16,621 nucleotides of DNA from CALSPH01 sp041690035 (GCA_041690035.1 JBDNFC010000125.1:1-16621), one strand, 5' to 3'; shown: positions 7,244-15,561, numbered from the stretch's first letter. Notes: a model not told the origin generated them from the sequence alone. Numbers and translations: made by a program.

Positions 7244-8518
7244 TTAAATTTTATTCTTATTTCTGTCTAAGCAGCCTAATTTAATAGCTGAACCATAAAA
7301 TAGGGCAGTAGCATTATAATTAAAAAAATGTAGTGATGGACTAAAGCCTGTTCCGTTTATACTATCTAAAAAATTAAAGGAATCCTTATTACAATTTTTG
7401 ATTATCCAATTTATTTGTTTTCTAAGGTATATTAATTCATCCAAATTTAAACTATCCTTAATATTTAAATCTTCATTAATAATGCTTAACCTTTTTATTT
7501 GATCTTTTTGTGCTTTATCCAAATCATAAAGGCTATCAAATTTGATTTTGTTGCGCTCAAATAATTCTCTATTTTCTTCTAATTTTGAAGACAATGTTTG
7601 CACTGCTTCTCCATCTGGGCCATTAATAATTGTGTTTTTAAAGTTTTTATAACCTTCTATTAAATCTTCCAAACTATCTGCCTGCTTGTTAATCAAATCT
7701 ATAGAATTGTTTAATTGTTTGTTTATTTCAGAAAGTTTATTTATTTCATCTTTGTTGTCTTTTTCGTTTAACTGCATAGCTTTGAGCCTATCAATTTCTT
7801 GGTTTTTGCTATTACTTTCTCTTTTTAAAGCAATGATTTGCGCTTCAAGTTTTTCTATTCCAGTGTTTTCTTCACCAAAAGATATAGGAGGATCTGTGCG
7901 TAGCACAAAACTATTGCAATAGCCATGTGATAGAGGTCCAATAAAAAGTGCAAATGTTCCTTTATCATATTCAATTTCGGTAAATGTAAAAACAAATTTA
8001 TCATTAATAAACAAATCATAGGTGCGGTTAAATGCCTTGATTTTTAGAATATTTTTAGAAGTTTTAATAATCTTACTTTCTTTCACCCAGCCATTGTCTA
8101 AGTTATTGTTTGTGTAATAAAACTTATCTCCATTAAGTTTACTAATTCTAAATGATTTTTGTTTGTTAATTTCTATAAGCACGCCCCCTTTACCATCTTC
8201 TTGCCCAAGCATTAAAATACCCAAACTTGAATTTTTATTCGCAGATTTATCAAAACTTAGCGATGTGGTTATGCTAAAATTAATTAAAGGTTTGATTTTT
8301 GGAAAAAAGAAGTTGCCCGAATTGGTGTTCAATCTTCGCAATTCATATTTATTAGCCTGCGTAATGGCTAAATTTTCTGTATTAAATACCTGTGGCCATG
8401 TTTCGTTGATGCTAGAAAATGCTTCTTCAAGCATAACATACTCGTATACTTTAGTAATTTGTTGTCCTTTTGTAAAAAATGACACCAATAACCCAATAAT
8501 TAAAAATATTAACCGCAT
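7244..8518 (-). CDS. Uncharacterised secreted protein: N-terminal sandwich domain plus long coiled coil
   Basis: A 424-residue protein that I do not recognise as a named family. ATG 8518 is chosen because it opens a clean signal peptide (MRLIFLIIGLLVSFFTKGQQ); the upstream TTG at 8548 would lie inside the -7 box. Residues about 20-205 alternate beta strands with aromatic residues and resemble a concanavalin/laminin-G-like jelly roll (SLGILMLGQ, GVLIEINKQKSFRIS, LKIKAFNRTYDLFINDKFVF, GTFALFIGP), a fold often used to bind glycans. Residues about 220-370 are rich in E, K, N, L and I in heptad-like order and should form coiled coils, interrupted near NGPDGEAV. The last about 50 residues are a non-coiled cap (FNFLDSINGTGFSPSLHFF, ending with GCLDRNKNKI). 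No membrane anchor or T9SS sorting domain is visible, suggesting a periplasmic location. panB follows after 2 bp. Confidence 0.75.
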   Translation of the reverse strand: MRLIFLIIGLLVSFFTKGQQITKVYEYVMLEEAFSSINETWPQVFNTENLAITQANKYELRRLNTNSGNFFFPKIKPLINFSITTSLSFDKSANKNSSLGILMLGQEDGKGGVLIEINKQKSFRISKLNGDKFYYTNNNLDNGWVKESKIIKTSKNILKIKAFNRTYDLFINDKFVFTFTEIEYDKGTFALFIGPLSHGYCNSFVLRTDPPISFGEENTGIEKLEAQIIALKRESNSKNQEIDRLKAMQLNEKDNKDEINKLSEINKQLNNSIDLINKQADSLEDLIEGYKNFKNTIINGPDGEAVQTLSSKLEENRELFERNKIKFDSLYDLDKAQKDQIKRLSIINEDLNIKDSLNLDELIYLRKQINWIIKNCNKDSFNFLDSINGTGFSPSLHFFNYNATALFYGSAIKLGCLDRNKNKI

Positions 8519-8544
8519 ATTTGCATTTTTATTTATAAATAGCA

Positions 8545-8553
8545 GCAAAGGTA
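8545..8553 (-). promoter_or_regulatory. -7 promoter box of the coiled-coil protein/panB operon
   Basis: On the minus strand this reads TACCTTTGC, a full match to the TAnnTTTG consensus plus C, placed 26 nt before ATG 8518. It ends one base before the ATG of the divergent lipoprotein gene, so the two transcription units share their control region. No clear -33 box was found. Confidence 0.55.
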
Positions 8554-9567
8554 ATGTTTAAGAAGATTAAATTATTTAATTTTAGAAAAAATATTGGTAA
8601 GTCATTTACCATTATTGCATTTTGTGCTTTGCTCAATGCTTGTAAAAATGACCTAGAAGTAAATGCTCCTCACAAAGAGACAATTGTTGTTTTTGGCTTA
8701 TTAGACCCATCACAATCAAAACAGTATATAAAAGTAAATAGGGCTTTTATAACAAATAATCAAAGCGTAAAAGAAGTTGCTCAAATTGCCGACAGTGTCT
8801 ATTTTTCGAGCATCGAGGTTACATTACTTGAAGAGCTTACAAACACCACTACCATCCTTACTCCTGAGAATATTCCCAATAAAAATTCTGGCATTTTTTT
8901 AAATCAACCCAATATTCTCTACACCACCAATTTGCCTATAAAAACCAATAGTAGGTACTTTATTAAAGTTAAAGATAACAAAACAGGAATAGAAGCTAAT
9001 GCTGTAGCAATTATTGCTGGAAGTCCATTTATTAATGGCCCAATAACAAATTTTTCAACAGACTTTTCATTAAGCAATGGCCCAAATGGAGGAATAAATA
9101 TAGATTTTGTGCCAGGAATAAATACTGCAAATTACGATGTAATTATGGATTTTGAATATGTAGAATATGATAAATTTGATACTTTAAATAAGTTTAATAA
9201 AACAATCACTTGGAAAATTTTAAAAAATGTTTCACCCAAAGCCACATTTAGATTTTCTAATAATATTTCAAGAGAGTTATTTTATGATTTACTCACAAGC
9301 CAAATTGCTCCAAGAAAAGATTGGATAAGGCAGGCCAAATCATTTCAATTTAGTTTTATAGGAGCTACTCAAGAATTGGTGAACTATATTTCTGTTAGCA
9401 CACCTTCTATTGGTATTGTTCAAAAACAGACTGATTATACAAATATTAATAACGGTGCAGGAATTTTTGCAAGCAGAAATATTTTTCTTACTAAGAAAGT
9501 TCCCCCATCTGGTCAAACATCATTTTTGTTATCCAATAGTCCTAAAACATCAGCGATAGGATTTTAA
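8554..9567 (+). CDS. DUF4249-like outer-membrane lipoprotein
   Basis: A 337-residue lipoprotein. The signal peptide ends in a lipobox LLNAC with the acylated cysteine at C30; the residues after it (KNDLE) resemble the acidic export signal that sends Bacteroidota lipoproteins to the cell surface. The mature part starts with a short beta-strand module (KETIVVFGLLDPSQSKQYIKV, about 42-62) and has immunoglobulin-like strands, then an alpha/beta region. The late motif GIVQKQTDYTNINNGAGIF (about 287-305) is typical of DUF4249, a family found next to TonB-dependent receptors of unclear substrate. No TonB receptor is adjacent here; the gene stands alone between a divergent operon and dnaK. The family call is from memory of its motifs, so treat function as unknown. 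Confidence 0.75.
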   Translation: MFKKIKLFNFRKNIGKSFTIIAFCALLNACKNDLEVNAPHKETIVVFGLLDPSQSKQYIKVNRAFITNNQSVKEVAQIADSVYFSSIEVTLLEELTNTTTILTPENIPNKNSGIFLNQPNILYTTNLPIKTNSRYFIKVKDNKTGIEANAVAIIAGSPFINGPITNFSTDFSLSNGPNGGINIDFVPGINTANYDVIMDFEYVEYDKFDTLNKFNKTITWKILKNVSPKATFRFSNNISRELFYDLLTSQIAPRKDWIRQAKSFQFSFIGATQELVNYISVSTPSIGIVQKQTDYTNINNGAGIFASRNIFLTKKVPPSGQTSFLLSNSPKTSAIGF

Positions 9568-9686
9568 AATCTAAGGGTATAAATGTCATTATTTAATGCC
9601 TAAAAACTGACAAAGGCTGTGCTTTTTTTTTCAATACTGCCAATTAGTCATATTTGTTATTAGAATTACATTATTTTAAGGATTGG

Positions 9687-9716
9687 TATTTTAATTGTTA
9701 TAGTAAGATTAAAATA
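9687..9716 (+). repeat. Inverted repeat in the dnaK leader
   Basis: TATTTTAAT and ATTAAAATA form a perfect 9-bp inverted repeat around a 12-nt loop, ending 9 nt before the dnaK ATG. The stem is all A-T, so chance is possible in this AT-rich DNA. In RNA it would fold just upstream of the start codon. No CIRCE element is present. Confidence 0.3.
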
Positions 9717-9725
9717 ATAAATAAT

Positions 9726-11630
9726 ATGAGTAAAATAATTGGAATAGATTTAGGAACCACCAACTCTTGCGTAGCCGTGATGGAAGGTAATGAGCCAGTA
9801 GTGATTACAAACAGTGAGGGAAAAAGAACAACTCCATCAATCGTTGCTTTTTTAAAAGATGGAGAACGAAAAATTGGGGATCCTGCAAAAAGACAAGCAA
9901 TCACTAATCCTGAAAAAACAATATCTTCCATAAAAAGATTTATGGGAAATACTTATGACCAAGTAAAAATGGAAGCGGGCAGGGTGCCGTATAAAGTTGA
10001 AAAAGGTGAAAACAACACTCCAAGAGTAAAAATTGACGACCGTTTATTTACCCCGCAAGAAATAAGTGCAATGATTTTGCAAAAAATGAAAAAAACTGCA
10101 GAGGATTTTTTAGGATATGAAGTAAAGGAAGCAGTAGTAACAGTGCCAGCATACTTTAATGATGCACAAAGACAAGCAACAAAAGAGGCCGCAGAGATTG
10201 CTGGACTAACTGTTAGAAGAATAATAAATGAGCCTACAGCAGCAGCTTTGGCTTATGGCCTAGATAAAAAAGGACTAGAATCTAAAATTGTGGTATTTGA
10301 TTGTGGTGGAGGCACCCATGATGTTTCTGTTTTAGAATTAGGAGATGGTGTTTTTGAAGTTAAAGCCACAGATGGAGATACTCATCTAGGTGGTGATGAT
10401 TTTGATCAAAAAATTATTGACTGGTTGATTCAAGAATTTAAGGACGAAAATGGAGGATTAGATTTATCGAAAGATCCTATGGCTTTACAAAGGCTTAAAG
10501 AAGGTGCAGAAAAAGCCAAAATAGAATTGTCTTCTGCTGCAAGTTCTGAAATTAATCTACCCTATATTATGCCAGTAGATGGTATACCCAAACACCTTGT
10601 GCGCACTTTGAGCAAGGCGCAATTCGAGAAATTAGTTGATGATTTAGTACAAAGAACAATTACACCATGCAAAACTGCACTTAAAAATGCGGGATTAAAA
10701 CCATCAGAAATAGATGAAATAATTTTAGTTGGAGGCAGCACAAGGATACCTGCTATTCAAGAAGCTGTTGAAAAATATTTTGGCAAAGCTCCTAATAGAA
10801 GTGTAAATCCGGATGAGGTTGTTGCAGTTGGTGCAGCTATCCAAGGTGCTGTTCTTAGTGGTGATGTTACAGATGTTTTGCTATTAGATGTAACACCATT
10901 ATCATTAGGTATAGAAACTATGGGTGGTGTGATGACTAAATTAATTGAATCCAACACCACAATTCCTACCAAAAAAAGTGAGGTATTTTCTACCGCGTCA
11001 GATAATCAACCTTCGGTTCAGATACATGTATTGCAGGGAGAGAGACCGATGTCTAAGGATAACAAATCGATAGGTATGTTTAACCTTGATGGCTTGCCAC
11101 CCGCACAGCGAGGTGTTCCTCAGATAGAAGTAACTTTTGATATTGATGCAAATGGAATATTAAATGTGAGTGCAAAAGATAAAGGAACAGGAAAAGAGCA
11201 AAAAATAAGAATTGAAAGCAGCAGCGGACTTAGCAAAGAAGAAATAGAGAAAATGAAAAAAGAAGCAGAAGCAAATGCAGATTCAGATCAAAAACTTAAA
11301 GAAGAAATTGAGAAACTAAATGCAGCAGACGCATTAATTTTCTCAACCGAGAAGCAGTTTAAAGAATTTGGAGAAAAAATACCAGCAGAAAAAAAACAAC
11401 CTATAGAAACTGCACTTGAAGAATTGAAAAAAGCACATGCTGCAAAAGATTTTTCTTTAATAGAAACAACTACAAATGCACTAAATGAAGCATGGAATGC
11501 TGCAAGTCAAGATATTTACAATGCTCAGCAGGCAGAAGGAGCGCCTGCACAAGAGACTCAAGCAGAACCCAACACAAAAGATAACGCGGAGAGCAATGTA
11601 GAGGATGTAGATTTTGAAGAGGTTAAATAG
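9726..11630 (+). CDS. dnaK: Molecular chaperone DnaK (Hsp70)
   Basis: A 634-residue Hsp70, the ATP-driven chaperone that binds unfolded hydrophobic segments with DnaJ and GrpE in the cytoplasm. The ATPase domain has GIDLGTTNSCVAVMEG (6-21), VPAYFNDAQRQATKEA (140-155), INEPTAAALAYG (167-178), FDCGGGTHDVSVLE (191-204) and ILVGGSTRIPAIQ (333-345). The linker VLLLDVTPLSLGIET (384-398) leads into the beta substrate-binding domain and then the helical lid (about 500-605), followed by a Q/A/E-rich tail and the C-terminus DVDFEEVK. Position 193 is Cys and 198 His where E. coli has Leu and Phe, a pattern I associate with Bacteroidota. ATG 9726 gives the conserved N-terminus; the longer reading from TTG 9654 adds 24 unrelated residues and is rejected. 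grpE and dnaJ are not adjacent. A strong terminator follows. Confidence 0.97.
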   Translation: MSKIIGIDLGTTNSCVAVMEGNEPVVITNSEGKRTTPSIVAFLKDGERKIGDPAKRQAITNPEKTISSIKRFMGNTYDQVKMEAGRVPYKVEKGENNTPRVKIDDRLFTPQEISAMILQKMKKTAEDFLGYEVKEAVVTVPAYFNDAQRQATKEAAEIAGLTVRRIINEPTAAALAYGLDKKGLESKIVVFDCGGGTHDVSVLELGDGVFEVKATDGDTHLGGDDFDQKIIDWLIQEFKDENGGLDLSKDPMALQRLKEGAEKAKIELSSAASSEINLPYIMPVDGIPKHLVRTLSKAQFEKLVDDLVQRTITPCKTALKNAGLKPSEIDEIILVGGSTRIPAIQEAVEKYFGKAPNRSVNPDEVVAVGAAIQGAVLSGDVTDVLLLDVTPLSLGIETMGGVMTKLIESNTTIPTKKSEVFSTASDNQPSVQIHVLQGERPMSKDNKSIGMFNLDGLPPAQRGVPQIEVTFDIDANGILNVSAKDKGTGKEQKIRIESSSGLSKEEIEKMKKEAEANADSDQKLKEEIEKLNAADALIFSTEKQFKEFGEKIPAEKKQPIETALEELKKAHAAKDFSLIETTTNALNEAWNAASQDIYNAQQAEGAPAQETQAEPNTKDNAESNVEDVDFEEVK

Positions 11631-11650
11631 AATAAACTGTCAATTATAAT

Positions 11651-11683
11651 AAAAAAGCGCAAAATGTAATTTTGCGCTTTTTT
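11651..11683 (+). terminator. Intrinsic terminator of dnaK
   Basis: A perfect 14-bp inverted repeat, AAAAAAGCGCAAAA and TTTTGCGCTTTTTT, flanks a TGTAA loop, 20 nt after the dnaK stop. The A tract on one side and T tract on the other make it able to act in both directions. It separates dnaK from the carA run. Confidence 0.9.
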
Positions 11684-11705
11684 ATTTAATCAATTTTTTT
11701 GAAAG

Positions 11706-11719
11706 CAATACGAGTATTG
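11706..11719. repeat. Short palindrome in the carA upstream region
   Basis: CAATAC and GTATTG, separated by GA, form a 14-bp dyad about 85 nt before the carA -7 box. It could be an operator, but at this length it may be chance; no partner site was seen. Confidence 0.2.
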
Positions 11720-11775
11720 GACTCTTTTATAAACATTTTTATGCAAATAACATGAAACATTGATTGGGCAAAAGT

Positions 11776-11793
11776 TGTTTAAATAATTAAACA
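11776..11793. promoter_or_regulatory. Candidate operator upstream of carA
   Basis: TGTTTAA and TTAAACA form a 7-bp inverted repeat around ATAA. Its right arm ends 10 nt before the -7 box, so it covers the -33 region where a regulator could block or recruit RNA polymerase. No known binding-site consensus is claimed. Confidence 0.3.
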
Positions 11794-11803
11794 TAATTTT
11801 TAT

Positions 11804-11811
11804 TAATTTTG
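11804..11811 (+). promoter_or_regulatory. -7 promoter box of the carA run
   Basis: TAATTTTG followed by C matches TAnnTTTG exactly and lies 15 nt before the carA start. A TTG at 11775-11777 is about 26 nt upstream, too far for a normal -33 element, so the promoter may need an activator. Confidence 0.45.
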
Positions 11812-11826
11812 CCCCAATAAAATACA

Positions 11827-12927
11827 GTGATTATAAATACACAAACTTCTGCAATCTTAGTTTTAGAAAATGGTGCAATTTTTAGAGGAAATGCTATTGG
11901 TAAAATCGGCACTAGTACTGGAGAAATATGCTTTAATACTGGCATGACTGGTTACCAAGAGGTGTTTACCGACCCTAGCTATTTTGGACAAATTCTTATT
12001 GCTACAAATAACCACATTGGTAATTATGGCGCTAAGGAAAGTGAAATGGAAAGCGATGGGATAAAAATAAATGGATTAATTGTAAAAAGATTCTCTTCAA
12101 ATTATTCAAGATCTCAGGCCACAAGTTCCTTAGATGATTTTATGATGCAAGGAAATTTAGTAGGTATTACAGATGTAGACACACGAGAATTAACAAGAAT
12201 TGTAAGAAACAGCGGAGCTATGAATGCGATTATCTCTTCAGAAATTTTTGACATAGATCAATTAAAAGAAAGATTAAGGGCTGTGCCAAGCATGGACGGG
12301 TTAGAGTTGAGCAGCCAAGTAACAACAGATAAATTTTATGCACAAGGAGCAGATAATGCATTTAATAGGGTTGCCTTACTAGATTTTGGAACTAAAAAAA
12401 ATATTGCAAGATGCTTAGTTGAAAGAGATGTTTATGTTGGTGTTTTTCCTGCAATGGCAAGCTTAAAAGACATTATGGATTTTAAACCAGATGGCATTAT
12501 GTTATCAAATGGCCCTGGAGATCCCGCAACAATGGCGTATGCTGTAGAAAACACAAAAGCCTTTTTAGAGGCAAAAATGCCAGTTTTTGGCATTTGTCTT
12601 GGCAATCAAATTTTAGCAAAAGCGTGTGGATTAGAAACATACAAAATGCACCATGGTCATAGGGGATTAAATCACCCCGTATTAAATCTAAAAACAGGAC
12701 TTTCTGAAGTTACGAGTCAAAATCACGGGTTTTCTGTAAAAGAAGATAAAAACAATACAGCTGTAAGAATAAGTCATATTAATCTAAATGACCATACAAT
12801 AGAGGGGATAACTGTTGTTGATAGGCCAGCATTTGCAGTACAATACCATCCAGAAGCAGCTCCAGGGCCGCATGATTCGCGTTATCTTTTTGATGATTTT
12901 ATAACAATGATTAATAATAATAAATAA
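11827..12927 (+). CDS. carA: Carbamoyl-phosphate synthase small (glutaminase) subunit
   Basis: A 366-residue glutamine amidotransferase subunit that hydrolyses glutamine and passes ammonia to CarB for carbamoyl phosphate, a precursor of pyrimidines and arginine. The N-terminal CPSase domain shows FNTGMTGYQEVFTDPSY (36-52), GITDVDTRELTR (113-124) and NSGAMNA; the C-terminal class I amidotransferase domain has LSNGPGDP (226-233), nucleophile C257 in FGICLGNQ, and H341/E343 in AVQYHPEAAPGP. The start is GTG 11827; no earlier in-frame ATG is available and the leader contains the -7 box. carB is not adjacent. The stop shares its last base with the eno start (TAATG), so the two are translationally coupled; a carA-eno pairing is, as I recall, a recurrent order in this phylum. 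Confidence 0.95.
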   Translation: MIINTQTSAILVLENGAIFRGNAIGKIGTSTGEICFNTGMTGYQEVFTDPSYFGQILIATNNHIGNYGAKESEMESDGIKINGLIVKRFSSNYSRSQATSSLDDFMMQGNLVGITDVDTRELTRIVRNSGAMNAIISSEIFDIDQLKERLRAVPSMDGLELSSQVTTDKFYAQGADNAFNRVALLDFGTKKNIARCLVERDVYVGVFPAMASLKDIMDFKPDGIMLSNGPGDPATMAYAVENTKAFLEAKMPVFGICLGNQILAKACGLETYKMHHGHRGLNHPVLNLKTGLSEVTSQNHGFSVKEDKNNTAVRISHINLNDHTIEGITVVDRPAFAVQYHPEAAPGPHDSRYLFDDFITMINNNK

Positions 12928-14213
12928 TGAGTTGCATAATAGATATTAAAGCAAGAATGATTTTGGATTCTAGGGGAAATCCTACTATAGAGGCAGATGT
13001 TTTTACAGAAAATGGATTTTTAGGGCGTGCAGCAGTGCCAAGTGGAGCAAGCACAGGTATACATGAGGCCACAGAGTTAAGAGATGGTGGAAAACTATAT
13101 TTAGGAAAAGGAGTATTAAATGCGATAAACAATGTAAATACTGTTATAGCAGATGCTTTAGTTGGTCTGCCTATAAATAATCAAGCCGAAATAGATTACA
13201 CAATGATTAGTCTTGATGGAACAGAAAACAAGTCAAATTTAGGAGCGAATGCAATATTGGCAGTATCTTTGGCATGTTCCAAGGCAGCTGCTGCTGAGAG
13301 TGGTCAGGAACTATACAGATATTTGGGTGGTGCTAATGCTTGCACTTTGCCAATCCCTTTAATGAATATATTAAATGGGGGCTCACATGCAGACAATGCT
13401 ATTGATTTTCAAGAATTTATGATCGTGCCGCTCAATGCTGAAAGCTTTAGTGAGGCACTGCAAATGGGTGTATCGGTTTTTCATCATTTAAAAAGTGTGT
13501 TAAAGGCCAAAGGCTACGCTACAAATGTAGGCGATGAGGGTGGTTTTGCTCCAAATATCCAGTCTAATGAAGAAGCTATAGAAACAGTTTTAAAGGCGAT
13601 TGAAAAAGCTGGATATAAACCAGGCAAAGATATTTATTTAGCAATTGACGCAGCAGCAAGCGAAATGTATGATAAGAAAACAGGATTATATACTTTTACA
13701 AAAAGTTCTAAAAAATCAATTACTTCTGATGAAATGGTGGATTATTGGAAAAAGTGGTGCACTCAATATCCAATCATTAGCCTAGAAGACGGGCTAGATG
13801 AAGATGATTGGAATGGATGGATAAATTTAACAAAAACTATTGGCAGTAAAGTGCAATTAGTGGGTGATGACTTATTTGTTACAAATCCTAAAAGACTTAA
13901 ACAAGGTATAGAAAAACAAGCTGGCAATAGTATTTTGATAAAGGTGAATCAAATAGGTACACTCACAGAAACAATGAATGCAATAAGAATGGCAACAGCA
14001 GCAAATTATACGCATATTATAAGCCACAGAAGCGGTGAAACGGAAGATAGTTTTATTGCAGATTTGGCAGTGGCATTAAACAGTGGACAAATAAAAACTG
14101 GTAGTGCAAGCAGAAGTGACAGAATGGCAAAATACAATCAATTATTAAGAATTGAGGAAGATTTAGGAAACCATGCAGTTTATAATGGAAAACAATTTAG
14201 GTATAAATTTTAG
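12927..14213 (+). CDS. eno: Enolase (phosphopyruvate hydratase)
   Basis: A 428-residue enolase, converting 2-phosphoglycerate to phosphoenolpyruvate in glycolysis and the reverse in gluconeogenesis. Seen in order: ARMILDSRGNPTIEADV (9-25), GRAAVPSGASTGIHEA with the mobile-loop serines (33-48), LNGGSHADN with H154, GDEGGFAPN with general acid E204, magnesium ligands D241, E287 (ISLEDGL) and D314 (GDDLFVTN), general base K339 (ILIKVNQIGT), and ISHRSGETED (365-374) with H367-R368-S369. All catalytic residues are intact and the length is normal. It begins on the last base of the carA stop codon and is followed after 15 bp by a methyltransferase gene. Confidence 0.98.
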   Translation: MSCIIDIKARMILDSRGNPTIEADVFTENGFLGRAAVPSGASTGIHEATELRDGGKLYLGKGVLNAINNVNTVIADALVGLPINNQAEIDYTMISLDGTENKSNLGANAILAVSLACSKAAAAESGQELYRYLGGANACTLPIPLMNILNGGSHADNAIDFQEFMIVPLNAESFSEALQMGVSVFHHLKSVLKAKGYATNVGDEGGFAPNIQSNEEAIETVLKAIEKAGYKPGKDIYLAIDAAASEMYDKKTGLYTFTKSSKKSITSDEMVDYWKKWCTQYPIISLEDGLDEDDWNGWINLTKTIGSKVQLVGDDLFVTNPKRLKQGIEKQAGNSILIKVNQIGTLTETMNAIRMATAANYTHIISHRSGETEDSFIADLAVALNSGQIKTGSASRSDRMAKYNQLLRIEEDLGNHAVYNGKQFRYKF

Positions 14214-14228
14214 GATGAATATTGTTTA

Positions 14229-14963
14229 ATGGAATGGTTTGAGTCGTGGTTTGATTCTGAATATTACCATTTGCTTTATGAGCACAGAAATGTGGAAGAG
14301 GCAGAAATTTTTACTGCGAATATTGCAAAATTATTTCCTCCAATAAAATATAAAAAACTACTTGAAACTGCTTGTGGAAAAGGAAGGCACGCCCTTTCAT
14401 TTGCAAATAAAGGCTATGATGTTACTGGCTTTGACCTTTCTATAAATAGTATTGCTGAAGCCAAAAAATTGCAAAAAGAAAATTTGGCTTTAAAGTTTGA
14501 AGTTCATAATATACTTGATACATTTGATCAAGAAGAGTATGATATTGTAACTAATTTATTTACAAGTTTTGGCTATTTTGAGAACACACTTTTAGACTTA
14601 GCGGCTATTAGTAATTTAAAACTCGCACTAAAAAAGGATGGCTTAATAATACAAGATTATTTTAATGCAAGCTTGGTAAAAAACGATGAGATATGGCAAG
14701 AAAAAACGGTTAATAATGTGCACTTTAAAACTAAAAAGACCATTGAAAATGGATATGTTTATAAAGAGATTTTGGTGTCAGATAGCAAAATAGGTTTAAA
14801 TAATATTAGTTTTGAAGAAAAGGTTAGATTGATAACATTAGAAGATTTTAAACAATTATATAAGGCCAATCACCTAAATATTATTGATATATATGGAGAT
14901 TATGAATTAAATAAGTTTGATGCAGCATTTTCTCCAAGGTTAATTATTATTGCACAAAAATAA
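14229..14963 (+). CDS. Class I SAM-dependent methyltransferase
   Basis: A 244-residue Rossmann-fold methyltransferase. Motif I is LLETACGKGRHALSFA (44-59), with Thr-Ala replacing the more usual Asp-x-Gly before the CGxGR; the acidic end of strand 2 is VTGFDLS with D69; motif IV lies around YDIVTNLFTSFGYF (104-117). The N-terminal WFESWFDSEYYHLLYEHRN (3-21) is a family hallmark that I recall in many Bacteroidota homologues. No RNA- or lipid-specific domain is attached, so the acceptor is unknown; a small-molecule or quinone-type substrate is only one possibility. It is the third gene of the carA run, with 15 bp before it and 6 bp after it. Confidence 0.85.
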   Translation: MEWFESWFDSEYYHLLYEHRNVEEAEIFTANIAKLFPPIKYKKLLETACGKGRHALSFANKGYDVTGFDLSINSIAEAKKLQKENLALKFEVHNILDTFDQEEYDIVTNLFTSFGYFENTLLDLAAISNLKLALKKDGLIIQDYFNASLVKNDEIWQEKTVNNVHFKTKKTIENGYVYKEILVSDSKIGLNNISFEEKVRLITLEDFKQLYKANHLNIIDIYGDYELNKFDAAFSPRLIIIAQK

Positions 14964-14969
14964 AAATAC

Positions 14970-15518
14970 ATGGATAAAACACTTTTTCATTTTATTAATT
15001 ATCAAATTAGCAATGGATTTTTTGATGCAATCATGCCTATTATCTCAAATAAGTTTATTTGGATTCCTATTTATATTTTATTTATAGTTTTAGCAATCAA
15101 GAAATTTAAAAGTAAAGCATGGTTACCCATATTATTTATTTTTTTTGCCTATCTTGTAACAGAGCAAACCTGTAATTTAGTAAAACATACTTTTAAAAGG
15201 CAAAGACCAAATCAAATTAAGGAATTATATGCCATAAAAAGAATAGAAGGTGGTAGCGGCTATAGCACCCCTTCTGCACATGCAGCCAATCATTTAGCAA
15301 TCGCAATAGTGGCTTCTACTATTTTAGGATTTTCTTCGTTTGGGCATTTTTTAATACTATTATGGGCTATAATTATTGGTTTTTCTCGCATATATAATGG
15401 GGTACACTTTCCTTCTGATATTTTTATAGGTTTTGCAGTAGGTGGTTTTATTAGTATAGCGCTATTGATTTTATACGATTATATTTTTAATCGATTATGG
15501 AATAAAGAAACTGCCTAA
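14970..15518 (+). CDS. PAP2-family membrane phosphatase
   Basis: A 182-residue type 2 phosphatidic acid phosphatase-like enzyme with about five to six membrane segments. All three signature motifs are intact: KHTFKRQRP (K72...R79-P80), PSAH (101-104) with H104, and SRIYNGVHFPSD (139-150) with nucleophile H146 and D150. Such enzymes dephosphorylate lipid phosphates, for example undecaprenyl pyrophosphate recycled in cell-wall synthesis, phosphatidylglycerophosphate or phosphatidate; the substrate cannot be read from sequence. It ends the carA run. The minus-strand protein at 2404-3018 is a much more divergent relative, so the window holds an intact and an altered version of the same fold. Confidence 0.9.
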   Translation: MDKTLFHFINYQISNGFFDAIMPIISNKFIWIPIYILFIVLAIKKFKSKAWLPILFIFFAYLVTEQTCNLVKHTFKRQRPNQIKELYAIKRIEGGSGYSTPSAHAANHLAIAIVASTILGFSSFGHFLILLWAIIIGFSRIYNGVHFPSDIFIGFAVGGFISIALLILYDYIFNRLWNKETA

Positions 15519-15561
15519 TTTCTCCTTGCAAAAATTTTTAGTTTGTTCAATTCAGCAATTA

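Noticed and set aside
8519..8548. N-terminal extension of the coiled-coil protein from TTG 8548
   Set aside because: It would place ten polar residues before a normal signal peptide and begin inside the -7 box.
9604..9632. Terminator after the lipoprotein gene
   Set aside because: GCCT/AGGC before the T-run is only a 4-bp stem with a long loop, too weak to call.
9654..9725. N-terminal extension of DnaK from TTG 9654
   Set aside because: The 24 added residues do not resemble any DnaK and the conserved N-terminus MSKIIGIDLGTTNS begins at ATG 9726.
9568..9725. CIRCE or sigma-32-type heat-shock element before dnaK
   Set aside because: No TTAGCACTC-N9-GAGTGCTAA dyad or matching heat-shock promoter is present.
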